Assembly: GCA_002385465.1 (NCBI GenBank)
Contig: DGDN01000072.1
Coordinates: forward strand, 1-24,309
Origin: Candidatus Fermentithermobacillaceae bacterium UBA3951
Lineage (GTDB): Bacteria > Bacillota > Sulfobacillia > Fermentithermobacillales > Fermentithermobacillaceae
Length of the DNA: 24,309 nucleotides
Direction: 5' to 3'
The translations under genes and the position numbers were made by a program. This document shows positions 12,824 through 20,180 of this stretch, in pieces; the stretch's first letter is position 1, and each line of letters begins with the position of its first letter. The notes below the pieces were generated by a model. It was not told where the DNA came from and did not search any database. It was given only the letters and a program-made list of their open reading frames with translations.

Positions 12824-13276
12824 ATGGCAAGAAAAAACACGGCTTTAGCCACACTGATTGTTCTTACGCTGGCCCTTGGCGGAGTACTGGGTTGGGTCGG
12901 GAAGGGGATGGCAGCAGGCGAGCCTCTTCCAGGAAGCGAGCAGGACCCGCTTGTCTCCAAGTCATATGTGGATTCGAAGATCGAGGCGCTCCTTTCCCAG
13001 CTGTCAACCGGAGCCCAGATGGAGGTTGTGGAGCTTCCGGCGGGACAAAAACTAATAGCCCGAGCAGGCACCGAGATCATCGTCCGGAGCGGCAGCGCGG
13101 TGGTCATCGATTCGGAGCTGGGCGGCCTCTGTGACGTAACTGCAGGCAAAGACCTCAGAAAGGGAGAGAACGCTCCGGCCAACCACCTGCTCTTGGTGCC
13201 GCGCGATGACGGAAGGGGAATTCAGGCTGTGAGCGGTACAATCGTTATGGTGCGGGGAACCTACACGCTGGAATAG
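12824..13276 (+). CDS. Exported protein of unknown function
   Basis: This 150-residue protein begins with a signal peptide or N-terminal anchor (RKNTALATLIVLTLALGGVL, probable cleavage near residue 31 after GKGMAA). Next comes DPLVSKSYVDSKIEALLSQL, a short helix, and then a compact strand-rich region with glycine turns: VVELPAGQKLIARAGTEIIV followed by RSGSAVVIDSELGGLCDVTA, NHLLLVPRDDGRGIQAV and VMVRGTYTLE. I recognise this as a conserved uncharacterised exported type in Firmicutes but can assign no activity. GAGGGGG at 12809-12815 precedes the ATG. It follows prfB by 26 bases, and its last 16 bases overlap the end of the convergent csaB gene. A cell-envelope role is only an inference from the export signal. 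Confidence 0.65.
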   Translation: MARKNTALATLIVLTLALGGVLGWVGKGMAAGEPLPGSEQDPLVSKSYVDSKIEALLSQLSTGAQMEVVELPAGQKLIARAGTEIIVRSGSAVVIDSELGGLCDVTAGKDLRKGENAPANHLLLVPRDDGRGIQAVSGTIVMVRGTYTLE

Positions 13277-14361
13277 AGGACTCTGAGGACCATTTCTATG
13301 TTTTCCTCTGCCCTTCGCCTGAGGTCCGGAACGCGGTCCTTGATGGCCGATAGGTACCGGGAACGGCTGCCCACAAACTGACGGAACTCTTCTACGATGT
13401 CTCGGGGTGGTCCGGTCCGGGGGTCGGGTAGGGCAGGGTTTCCTACCATCCTGCAGAATGCTCCTATTTTCGGGTCTATGTCCACGCCCAGGAAGGGCAC
13501 TTCTGCATGGGCCGACAAGATTAGCGTGTGAAGTCTCATACCGAAGGAGAAAAAGCCCTTTTCAAGGAGCCCCAGCGCTTCGGCGGGCCGTACGTCCTTG
13601 ACGAGCGGCACCGGCCTCTCTCCCTTGAGCTCAAGGCTCCTCTCTACGGATTCGGAAGGCGGTAGGTCCCGGTCCTGCATGACCAAGAGGGCCGGGCACA
13701 AACCTTCTCTCCTCATGACTTTCACCGCCTCGCCGACCGCCTTGTAGAAGTTTTCATCTTGGCCGCCTCTTAAGGCGAGCCAGACTATCCCGTCTCTTCC
13801 CTTAAGGCCCTCTCTGGCCATTATCTCCTCTATCCTGTGAGGGGGAGCAGGCTCCAAGAGGAACGCCGGGTCGGCCGTCACCGTAATTCTGGCTCCGGTA
13901 TCCAGGCCCAGTTCTCTGAGTACCGTCAGTGATTCGGGGTCTCTCAGAGTGATCTCTCTTGCAGTAAGGAGAGCCGCCCTGGTCAGGCGTTTTGCCATCG
14001 GGGAGTTTAGGGGCCCTATGCCGTTTGCGTAGACAACAAGGGGTTTTCCCAGGGCTCTCGCCAGGTAGATGAAGGTTATATAGTACAAGAGGGACCTAAA
14101 CGATGTCGCATCTTGAAGAAGGCTTCCTCCACCGAATACCACGAGGTCGCTGCTCCCGATCGCCGAAACGAGGTCCAATGGAGACATACGGTTGAAAGCT
14201 CGAATGCCGTGGGAAGCCGAAGTTTCGTCCGGCCTTGCTGAAAGCACCGATATATCGATTTCGGGGGCTCTGCGCCTTAAGGCCTCCACGGTCGAAGCCA
14301 GTATGGCTTCGTCGCCGAGGTTTCCGAAGCCGTAGTAACCCGAGAGGAGGAGCTTTGCCAA
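13261..14361 (-). CDS. csaB: Polysaccharide pyruvyl transferase CsaB
   Basis: CsaB adds pyruvate ketal groups to secondary cell-wall polysaccharide, creating the ligand for SLH-domain S-layer proteins. The protein of about 366 residues starts AKLLLSGYYGFGNLGDEAIL, the hallmark of the family. Further motifs are SDLVVFGGGSLLQDATSFRS, YANGIGPL, the pattern FFSFGMRLHTLILSAHAEVP followed by FLGVDIDPKIGAFC, and a helical end. I place the start at TTG 14361, because GAGG (on the minus strand, 14373-14370) lies eight bases before it and homologues begin directly with M-K-(I/L)-L-L-S-G-Y-Y-G; GTG at 14370 is in frame and overlaps that SD. The gene has its own sigma-A promoter upstream and is divergent from the tagA-like gene. 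The 3' end overlaps the convergent exported-protein gene by 16 bases. Confidence 0.93.
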   Translation of the reverse strand: MAKLLLSGYYGFGNLGDEAILASTVEALRRRAPEIDISVLSARPDETSASHGIRAFNRMSPLDLVSAIGSSDLVVFGGGSLLQDATSFRSLLYYITFIYLARALGKPLVVYANGIGPLNSPMAKRLTRAALLTAREITLRDPESLTVLRELGLDTGARITVTADPAFLLEPAPPHRIEEIMAREGLKGRDGIVWLALRGGQDENFYKAVGEAVKVMRREGLCPALLVMQDRDLPPSESVERSLELKGERPVPLVKDVRPAEALGLLEKGFFSFGMRLHTLILSAHAEVPFLGVDIDPKIGAFCRMVGNPALPDPRTGPPRDIVEEFRQFVGSRSRYLSAIKDRVPDLRRRAEENIEMVLRVLYSSV

Positions 14362-14440
14362 AACCAGCACCTCAATTTCTCGTGAAATAATAGAACTCTA
14401 GCGTGAAGAGGCGCTTCATAAGAACGGGCTTTCGATTGGG

Positions 14441-14469
14441 ATCATAGCAGAAAAGCCCATGGGTGTAAA
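14441..14469 (-). promoter_or_regulatory. Sigma-A promoter of csaB
   Basis: On the minus strand, TTTACA (14469-14464), a 17-base spacer and TATGAT (14446-14441) match the sigma-A consensus at five of six positions each, and TG precedes the -10 with one base between, an extended -10. The predicted start is near 14434, leaving a leader of about 73 bases. Confidence 0.75.
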
Positions 14470-14563
14470 AAACAAAGGAGCAGGCGGCGGTCATGTAGAA
14501 CTCTGACACGCTCGGTGAGATCTTGGCGAAGCATAGGATAAACGTCTCAAGGGATTGGTGTAA

Positions 14564-15343
14564 GTGGCGTCTTCCGTAGACATCTTGGGTGTAGAGTTCT
14601 ATCCGGTGACCAAGCCGGGAGCTTTCAACTCCCTTGACTGGATGCTCTCTCGAGACGACAAGATCACCCGTATTGTCGTAACCGCCAATCCAATCATGGT
14701 GATGACGGCCCAACGAGATCCCCAGTTCATGGAGATCATGGCCAGGGCAGACCTCTTGGTCCCAGACGGTGTGGGGATTCTCTGGGCAGCCAGGAAGTTC
14801 GGGAAGGCCCTGCCTGAACGGGTAACGGGTGTAGATCTTGCGCTATACTTGCTTCACAGGAAACCGGCTCCGAGGGTTTACCTATTGGGTGGAAGGCCGG
14901 GGGTAGCCGAGCGGGCGCGTCGCAACATCGGGGATGAGATCCCCGGCGCCAAGATATGTGGGACGGCCCACGGCTATTTCGGGCCCGGAGAAGAACCTGC
15001 GGTGGTTGATGCCGTTCGCGCCACCAAGCCGGATGTCGTCCTTGTGGGCATGGGTAGCCCGAGGCAAGAGAAGTTCATCTGGACGCACAGGAAAAGCTTG
15101 GGCGCCAAGGTGGCTATAGGGGTAGGGGGCGTGCTGGACATACTTGCAGGTGAGTCGAAGCGTGCTCCCGAGGCTTTTCAGAAGGCCGGTTTGGAGTGGC
15201 TTTATCGCTTGGTTATGGAGCCGAGGAGGCTCCGCGCGGACCTTAAGCTCATAGAGTTTTTCTTCAAGGTCCAGTTTCTCTCGCGTTTCAGGAAGAACGA
15301 CGACGAAGCGGACGCCGGAGAAGCGGACCACGAGTACAGATGA
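14564..15343 (+). CDS. WecG/TagA/CpsF-family glycosyltransferase (GT26)
   Basis: This 259-residue enzyme transfers N-acetylmannosamine or a related sugar to a lipid-linked intermediate at the inner membrane face, an early step in wall teichoic acid or secondary polysaccharide synthesis. Family motifs are ILGVEFYPVT at the start, VVTANPIMVMTAQRDPQF, LLVPDGVGILWAAR (catalytic D68), RVTGVDL (86-92), VYLLGGRPGVAERA, VGMGSPRQEKFI (164-172), VGGVLDILAGESKRAPEAFQ and GLEWLYRLVMEPRRL, which is the membrane-association tail. GTG 14564 is preceded by AAGGGA (14549-14554). Placement beside csaB suggests the polymer concerned may be the one CsaB pyruvylates. The exact sugar cannot be read from sequence. 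Its stop overlaps an alternative start of the transketolase gene. Confidence 0.9.
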   Translation: MASSVDILGVEFYPVTKPGAFNSLDWMLSRDDKITRIVVTANPIMVMTAQRDPQFMEIMARADLLVPDGVGILWAARKFGKALPERVTGVDLALYLLHRKPAPRVYLLGGRPGVAERARRNIGDEIPGAKICGTAHGYFGPGEEPAVVDAVRATKPDVVLVGMGSPRQEKFIWTHRKSLGAKVAIGVGGVLDILAGESKRAPEAFQKAGLEWLYRLVMEPRRLRADLKLIEFFFKVQFLSRFRKNDDEADAGEADHEYR

Positions 15344-15357
15344 GAGGGGCAGCTTAT

Positions 15358-16230
15358 ATGTCGAAGCTCCAGCGGGAAGTGGAGGGCGGCGGGCCTTCCA
15401 TCGAGTACATCGAAGAAATGGCAAGTCGCCTGCGTTACCATATCGTCCGGATGGTAGGGAAAGCCGGTTCGGGGCATCCGGGAGGGTCGCTTTCGAGCGC
15501 AGACATAGTCGCGGCGCTTTACTTTGGCGGTGTGTTGAGGGTCGATCCCAGAAACCCTCTGTGGAGTGAGCGGGACCGGTTCGTGCTGTCCAAGGGTCAC
15601 GCCGCGCCGTTGCTGTATGCTGCGCTGGCAGAGATGGGGTTCTTTCCCGTGGACGTCCTCCTTACGCTGAGGAAGCTGGGCTCGTCGCTCCAGGGCCACC
15701 CTGACTGCAGGAAAGTCGCAGGTGTGGAGGTGTCCACAGGGTCCTTGGGCCAGGGCCTGTCGCTTGCGGTCGGCATGGCCCTCGCCGGCAAGCTGGACAA
15801 AAAGGACTACAAGGTTTGGGCGCTATTGGGCGACGGAGAGTGCCAGGAGGGCCAAGTGTGGGAGGCAGCCATGTCGGCGGCCCACTACAAGCTCGACAAC
15901 CTGCGCGTTGTTGTAGACCATAACGGGCTTCAGATTGACGGGCCGGTGAAGAAAGTCATGTCCGTAGAGCCCATTGTAGATAAGTTTTCTGCTTTCGGTT
16001 GGGAGACAGTGAGCGTGGACGGACACGATGTCCGGGAGCTCTTGGAAGCCTACAGGAGGCCGGTGGCCGGCAAGCCGCTGGCCATCGTAGCCGAAACCGT
16101 AAAGGGGAAAGGCGTCGGGTTCATGGAAGGGGTCGCGGCCTGGCACGGGAAGGCTCCCAAGGGTGAGGAGCTTGACCGGGCTCTTCAGGAAGTCTCAGTG
16201 CACGAGAAGGCGGAGGAGAGAGGGCAATGA
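15358..16230 (+). CDS. Transketolase, N-terminal (TPP-binding) subunit
   Basis: This 290-residue protein is the thiamine diphosphate half of a two-subunit transketolase, which moves two-carbon units between sugar phosphates in the pentose phosphate pathway. Motifs include VGKAGSGHPGGSLSSADIVA (substrate/cofactor histidine in SGHPGG, 38-43), FVLSKGHAAPLLYAAL, STGSLGQGLSLAVGMA, and the metal/TPP motif LLGDGECQEGQVWEAAMSAA with its closing asparagine in DHNGLQIDG (GDGE 158-161, N189). The C-terminal PP and Pyr partner is the next gene, overlapping by ATGA (16227-16230). I chose ATG 15358, with GAGGGG at 15343-15348; ATG 15340 in frame overlaps the tagA stop but has a poorer SD. A role in DXP synthesis is less likely given the split form. 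Confidence 0.92.
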   Translation: MSKLQREVEGGGPSIEYIEEMASRLRYHIVRMVGKAGSGHPGGSLSSADIVAALYFGGVLRVDPRNPLWSERDRFVLSKGHAAPLLYAALAEMGFFPVDVLLTLRKLGSSLQGHPDCRKVAGVEVSTGSLGQGLSLAVGMALAGKLDKKDYKVWALLGDGECQEGQVWEAAMSAAHYKLDNLRVVVDHNGLQIDGPVKKVMSVEPIVDKFSAFGWETVSVDGHDVRELLEAYRRPVAGKPLAIVAETVKGKGVGFMEGVAAWHGKAPKGEELDRALQEVSVHEKAEERGQ

Positions 16231-17195
16231 GAGCGGCAAGGGATGCATACGGCGAGGTCCTGGTGGAGCTCGGCAAGGAGAACGAGAACATTGTGGTCTT
16301 GGACGCAGACCTGTCGTCGTCGACCAAGACGGCCGTTTTTGCCAAGGCGTTCCCGGAGAGGTTTTTCAACATGGGAATAGCCGAAGCAAACATGATGGGG
16401 GTAGCGGCCGGACTGGCCAGTGCGGGCAAGGTCCCCTTCGCGTCTACATTCGCCGTCTTCGCCACGGGAAGGGTATACGACCAGATCCGGCAATCCATAG
16501 CCTACGCAGGGTTCAACGTCAAGATAGTGGCAACACACGGCGGGCTGACGGTCGGGCCCGACGGCGCTACACACCAAGCTCTCGAGGATATCGCCCTCAT
16601 GAGAGTATTGCCGGGGATGACCGTGATCGTGCCCAGCGACGCTGAAGAGACAAAGCAGGCGGTTAGGGCATCGGTGGACCATATGGGACCCGTCTATATC
16701 AGGCTCGGACGTGAGGCCGTTCCAGATGTTTTTCCTGCCGGAGCGGTCTTTGAAATAGGGAAGGGCAACATGGTTAGGCCGGACGTCTCCCGCGAACAGG
16801 TGATTGCTGCTCCTCCATACACTCTCAAGTTCGACGTTTCCTTCATAGCCTGTGGCGTAATGGTGAAGGAGTGTCTGGACGCCGCGTCGATTCTTGAATC
16901 CGAAGGGATCAAGGCAGCCGTTGCAGGGTTCGCCTCCATAAAGCCCTTTGACGCTGACCTGTGCCTTGCCCTGGCCAGGCAGAGCCGCCTTATAGTCGCC
17001 GCCGAAGAGCACAGTGTGATCGGAGGCCTCGGTGGCGCGGTGTGCGAGTGCTTGGCGGAGAACCACCCTGCCAGGGTACTCCGGATAGGTGTCAACGACC
17101 GTTTCGGCGAGTCGGGTTCAGCCAGGGAATTGCTGGCGGCGTACGGTCTCACCGGATCTTCCATTGCTGAGAAAGTTATGGCCGCACTGAGGTAG
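16227..17195 (+). CDS. Transketolase, C-terminal (Pyr and swivel domain) subunit
   Basis: This 322-residue partner supplies the pyrimidine-binding domain and the C-terminal domain. Visible are RDAYGEVLVELGKENENIVV, the catalytic glutamate motif FFNMGIAEANMMGVAAGLAS (E53), FASTFAVFATGRVYDQIRQS, ATHGGLTVGPDGATHQALED, GMTVIVPSDAEETKQAVRAS, YIRLGREAVPDV, and the C-terminal EEHSVIGGLGGAVCECLAEN. Residues about 181-201 (NMVRPDVSREQVIAAPPYTL) replace the short turn that usually joins EIGKG to the next strand, so this subunit has an extension of about a dozen residues there. It overlaps the N subunit by four bases (ATGA), indicating coupled translation into a 1:1 complex. A terminator hairpin follows. 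Confidence 0.93.
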   Translation: MRAARDAYGEVLVELGKENENIVVLDADLSSSTKTAVFAKAFPERFFNMGIAEANMMGVAAGLASAGKVPFASTFAVFATGRVYDQIRQSIAYAGFNVKIVATHGGLTVGPDGATHQALEDIALMRVLPGMTVIVPSDAEETKQAVRASVDHMGPVYIRLGREAVPDVFPAGAVFEIGKGNMVRPDVSREQVIAAPPYTLKFDVSFIACGVMVKECLDAASILESEGIKAAVAGFASIKPFDADLCLALARQSRLIVAAEEHSVIGGLGGAVCECLAENHPARVLRIGVNDRFGESGSARELLAAYGLTGSSIAEKVMAALR

Positions 17196-17199
17196 ACGA

Positions 17200-17245
17200 A
17201 CGGCCGGTGGTCCCACTGACGATCACCGGCCGTGCTCTATATTTC
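17200..17245 (+). terminator. Probable terminator after the transketolase genes
   Basis: ACGGCCGGTG (17200-17209) and CACCGGCCGT (17224-17233) form a perfect 10-bp, very G+C-rich stem with a 14-base loop. The following CTCTATATTT is only moderately T-rich, so termination efficiency is uncertain, but the position directly after the stop codon fits. Confidence 0.6.
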
Positions 17246-17289
17246 CGCTGCTTCTCACATATATTGACTTTTTCTTCTCTGAGGATGAA

Positions 17290-17316
17290 ACAGGAACGCT
17301 CGATCCTCTGTCGAAT
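17290..17316 (+). promoter_or_regulatory. Sigma-H-like promoter candidate for ftsEX
   Basis: ACAGGAACG (17290-17298), an 11-base spacer, and GTCGAAT (17310-17316) followed by AT fit RnAGGAwWW-N11-12-RnnGAATww at the core positions; two W positions are missed. The start would be near 17323, about 40 bases before ftsE. It has the same spacing as the hpf element. TTGACT (17264-17269) is also present but has no convincing -10 at 17 bases. Confidence 0.35.
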
Positions 17317-17361
17317 ATATGGTACGGTACTGGAGTTTTGTCTCTTTTTGGGGTGACGGCG

Positions 17362-18042
17362 TTGATCCAAGTGAGGGATGTCTCGAAGGCGTATCCAGGA
17401 GGCATGCTGGCCCTAAACCGCGTGAGCCTGGATATCCGCAAGGGCGAGTTTGTCTTCATTGTGGGTCAGAGCGGAGCCGGAAAATCCACCTTGATCAAAC
17501 TCTTGTACCGGGAAGAGGTTCCGACAGAAGGGCGCGTAATTGTCGCAGGCAAAGACCTTACTCGGATGCGTCGCCTGGAAGTACCTTTCCTCAGAAGAAG
17601 GATCGGCGTGGTGTTCCAGGACTTTAGGTTGCTCGCCGACCGTACCGTCGCAGAGAACGTCGAGTTTGCCCTCAGGGTCACCGGCTTTAACGGCCGCGAC
17701 GCAAAGAAAGCCGTAGCACAGGTCTTGTCTATGGTGGGCCTTAGGAGCCGCCACAGTGCCTATCCGGGCGAGCTTTCAGGCGGCGAACAACAGCGGGTGG
17801 CAATCGCGCGATCGCTTGTCAGAAATCCTGACATCCTCATCGCGGACGAGCCTACCGGCAACCTGGACCCGGATACCTCAATGGAAATATTCAGGCTAAT
17901 CGAACGCGCAAACCGATATGGGACTACGGTGGTTGTCGCCACCCACGCCCGCCACATTGTCGATGCCATGCGGAAACGAGTTATTGAGCTCCGTAGAGGC
18001 ACTGTGGTGAGGGACGTCCGCAGAGGGGCGTATGACGATTGA
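17362..18042 (+). CDS. ftsE: Cell-division ABC transporter ATP-binding protein FtsE
   Basis: FtsE with FtsX forms a membrane complex that does not transport but uses ATP to switch on a peptidoglycan hydrolase. The 226-residue ATPase starts IQVRDVSKAYPGGMLALNRV and has Walker A GQSGAGKSTLIKLLYREE (35-52), the Q-loop VVFQDFRLLADRTVAENV, the signature ELSGGEQQRVAIARSLV, Walker B DILIADEPTGNLD and the switch VVVATHARHIV. The start TTG 17362 agrees with homologues (M-I-x-x-x-x-V-S) and has GGGGTGA at 17350-17356; TTG 17338 and GTG 17353 are in frame but would add residues not typical of the family. It overlaps ftsX by four bases (TTGA). Confidence 0.95.
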   Translation: MIQVRDVSKAYPGGMLALNRVSLDIRKGEFVFIVGQSGAGKSTLIKLLYREEVPTEGRVIVAGKDLTRMRRLEVPFLRRRIGVVFQDFRLLADRTVAENVEFALRVTGFNGRDAKKAVAQVLSMVGLRSRHSAYPGELSGGEQQRVAIARSLVRNPDILIADEPTGNLDPDTSMEIFRLIERANRYGTTVVVATHARHIVDAMRKRVIELRRGTVVRDVRRGAYDD

Positions 18043-18923
18043 GGTATACCCTCGTAGGATATCTAGTTAGCGAGACACACAAGAGCATATGGCGGAACCG
18101 GATGTCGTCCTTTCTTTCATGTGGGACGACCGCCCTGGCTCTTTTTCTGTTGGGAGTCGCCATAGTCATCAGCCTGAACCTCCAGTACATCTTCACGGAC
18201 GTACAAAGCCAGCCGGAGATACAGGCCTACCTCAAAATGGAGACCACCGACCAAGAGGCAGTCTCGGCCTTGAAGGCTTGCGAGGCCATGAACGGAGTCG
18301 CCGAGGTAAGGTTCGTTTCAAAGGAAGAAGCTTTCTCGGAGCTCCGGGAGATGTTTCAGGACAAAGCGGCGGTCCTCGAGGGGATCGAGAACCCACTTCC
18401 GGCCAGCATCCGGCTCACGACTTTCCGTGCCGAAGACGTGCCGGGAGTCGTGGAGCAGCTCAAGGTATTGCCCTGCGTGGAAGATGTCATCTATCAGGAA
18501 GAAGCCAGCAGGAACCTGGCCGTCTTGGGGCGCGTATCGCAAGCGCTTTCGTTGGGCGGAACGGTTATTGTGGGGCTTGTGGCCATAACTGTCATCGGAA
18601 ATACCACCCGGATGACCATTGAAGCGAGGCGGCATGAGATAGCCATCATGAAGCTTGTGGGTGCGACCGATGGCTTTGTTGTAGGACCGTTTGTGCTGGC
18701 AGGGATTGTCCTCGGGATGTTTGGAGGGCTCCTTGGGGCCGGGCTTTCCATCGGGCTTTATAACTACCTCACGACAAGCTTGGGAAGCATCTTGCCCTTC
18801 ATCCCCATATTGAGCCTTACCCGTGATACGGCCCTCAACATAACAGGAATTCTTGTACTCACCGGTGTGGCCGTGGGCACTTTGGGTTCTGCCCTTTCGC
18901 TCCGGAGGCACTTGAAGGTATGA
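18039..18923 (+). CDS. ftsX: Cell-division protein FtsX (permease-like subunit)
   Basis: This 294-residue membrane protein is the partner of FtsE. It has an N-terminal cytoplasmic start (RYTLVGYLVSETHKSIWRNR), a first membrane helix (TTALALFLLGVAIVISLNLQ), an extracellular domain of about 120 residues (about 55-170) with QPEIQAYLKMETTDQEAVSA and EVRFVSKEEAFSELREMF, then three membrane helices near 170-195, 215-245 and 265-288, with TTRMTIEARRHEIAIMKLVG as the conserved FtsX/MacB core. The outer domain normally binds the hydrolase it controls, and the next gene encodes such a protein. TTG start overlaps the ftsE stop; GAGGGG at 18022-18027 may act as SD at slightly long spacing. Confidence 0.95.
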   Translation: MRYTLVGYLVSETHKSIWRNRMSSFLSCGTTALALFLLGVAIVISLNLQYIFTDVQSQPEIQAYLKMETTDQEAVSALKACEAMNGVAEVRFVSKEEAFSELREMFQDKAAVLEGIENPLPASIRLTTFRAEDVPGVVEQLKVLPCVEDVIYQEEASRNLAVLGRVSQALSLGGTVIVGLVAITVIGNTTRMTIEARRHEIAIMKLVGATDGFVVGPFVLAGIVLGMFGGLLGAGLSIGLYNYLTTSLGSILPFIPILSLTRDTALNITGILVLTGVAVGTLGSALSLRRHLKV

Positions 18924-18936
18924 GGAGGTTCGGGCT

Positions 18937-20094
18937 GTGAAAGGTCGTTCTTTGGCCTTCTTGTTCCTTGCGCTCGCGGTATTCGCGGCGTCTTTAGCGG
19001 CGCCGCTCATCGCGCTCCCAAAGAGGGCTCTGGGCGCCGACGAGCTTTGGCAGAAGATGCAGGAGCTGGAACAGATCCAGAAGGAAATCGAAGAGTACAA
19101 GTCGAGGATCAACAAGAACAAGGAGACCCAGGCGAGCATCCTGAAAGAGCTGGAGCGCCTCGACGACGAACTCGCCCTTTCTGAGAAAGAGCTCGCTTAC
19201 ATAGAAAAAAGCATCGACTACAACAACGCGCAAGTGGCGGTGACCAGAGAAGAGATCGCCGTGATCGAAGCCCGCCTCTCGGCCCAGAAGGCGGCCTTTG
19301 AGGCCCGGCTCGTCAGCATGTACAAAGCGGGACAGACCTCCTACATAGATATCCTGCTTACATCCAGGAGTTTCTCGGACCTTATGGCGAGGCTCCACTA
19401 CCTAAAGAGGCTTGCTGCCAACGACACCGAGCTTATTGAGGGATACACCGCCGATAGGATGGAACTGGTTGCCAAGAAGGAATCGCTGGAGGCCCGCCTA
19501 GCCGAGCTGGAGACGCTCAAGGCCGCCGAGGAAGAGAAACGGGATGCCGTAACCAAGAGGACGAAGGAGAGGCAGACCTACCTGGCCCAGATCGAATCTG
19601 AAAAAGCCCGGCTGGAGAAGGCCCTCGACGAGATGGAAGCCCAGTCCAAGGCTTTGGAGCGGGTCATCGCCGAGCTCCAGGCCAAAGAAGGGCTTCCGGG
19701 TCGGGATCTTTCCATGATCTGGCCGGTCACGGGCTATTGGATAACTTCCTACTACGGCTGGAGGCACCATCCGGTCTTGGGTTACGACCGGTTCCACAGC
19801 GGCATAGACTACGCGGCCGACTATAACGTCCCCATTAAGGCGGCAGAGTCAGGCAAGGTTATCTTCGCCGGAGTCAACGGAGGATACGGCAACTGCGTGA
19901 TCGTCGACCACGGCGGGGGCATATCTACGCTCTATGCCCACTGCAATAAGCTCTTGGTCAAGGTAGGCGACATAGTGGTTAAAGGGCAGCAGATCGCTCT
20001 GGTCGGAAGCACCGGCCTATCAACCGGGCCCCACCTTCACTTTGAGGTGAGGGTCAACGGGGAGACAACCGACCCCCTGAAGTGGCTCCCGTAG
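18937..20094 (+). CDS. Exported coiled-coil M23 (LytM) peptidase, likely FtsEX-controlled
   Basis: This 385-residue exported protein has a signal peptide (about 1-33, SLAFLFLALAVFAASLAAPL), a long coiled coil (about 35-250, from ADELWQKMQELEQIQKEIEE to ALERVIAELQAK), and a C-terminal LytM domain. The M23 zinc and catalytic residues are all present: HSGIDYA (H287, D291), YAHC (H335) and GPHLHFEV (H366, H368). Unlike EnvC of proteobacteria, whose LytM domain has lost these residues, this enzyme should cut peptidoglycan cross-links itself. The architecture is EnvC/PcsB/CwlO-like. It lies 13 bases after ftsX; FtsX would bind the coiled coil and FtsE would gate activity. GTG 18937 has GAGGAGG at 18922-18928. 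Confidence 0.93.
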   Translation: MKGRSLAFLFLALAVFAASLAAPLIALPKRALGADELWQKMQELEQIQKEIEEYKSRINKNKETQASILKELERLDDELALSEKELAYIEKSIDYNNAQVAVTREEIAVIEARLSAQKAAFEARLVSMYKAGQTSYIDILLTSRSFSDLMARLHYLKRLAANDTELIEGYTADRMELVAKKESLEARLAELETLKAAEEEKRDAVTKRTKERQTYLAQIESEKARLEKALDEMEAQSKALERVIAELQAKEGLPGRDLSMIWPVTGYWITSYYGWRHHPVLGYDRFHSGIDYAADYNVPIKAAESGKVIFAGVNGGYGNCVIVDHGGGISTLYAHCNKLLVKVGDIVVKGQQIALVGSTGLSTGPHLHFEVRVNGETTDPLKWLP

Positions 20095-20180
20095 GTCAGT
20101 TCTTGGAAGCGGGAATGTGTATATGCTAGACTGAATACATCGTAAAGTAACCCCATGCCCCGGAAAGGGGGAGCCGTCTT

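Noticed and set aside
14375..14422. Fifteen-residue ORF in the csaB leader (MKRLFTLEFYYFTRN)
   Set aside because: It has no SD site; its stop merely overlaps the csaB SD. Chance is the simpler explanation.
14426..14458. Hairpin GGGCTTT/AAAGCCC between csaB and the tagA-like gene
   Set aside because: Its loop is 19 bases, there is no adequate T-run, and the sequence is better explained as the csaB promoter on the minus strand.
16185..17066. Minus-strand open frame of 293 codons opposite the transketolase C subunit
   Set aside because: Its composition is rich in His, Arg and Gly as expected for antisense of a G+C-rich gene; the transketolase motifs on the plus strand are clear.
20101..20145. 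Possible forespore (sigma-G) or sigma-A promoter before ctpA
   Set aside because: GAATG and CATCGTA resemble sigma-G boxes but are 20 bases apart instead of 17-18; TTGGAA-N18-TAGACT is a poor sigma-A match. Neither can be supported.
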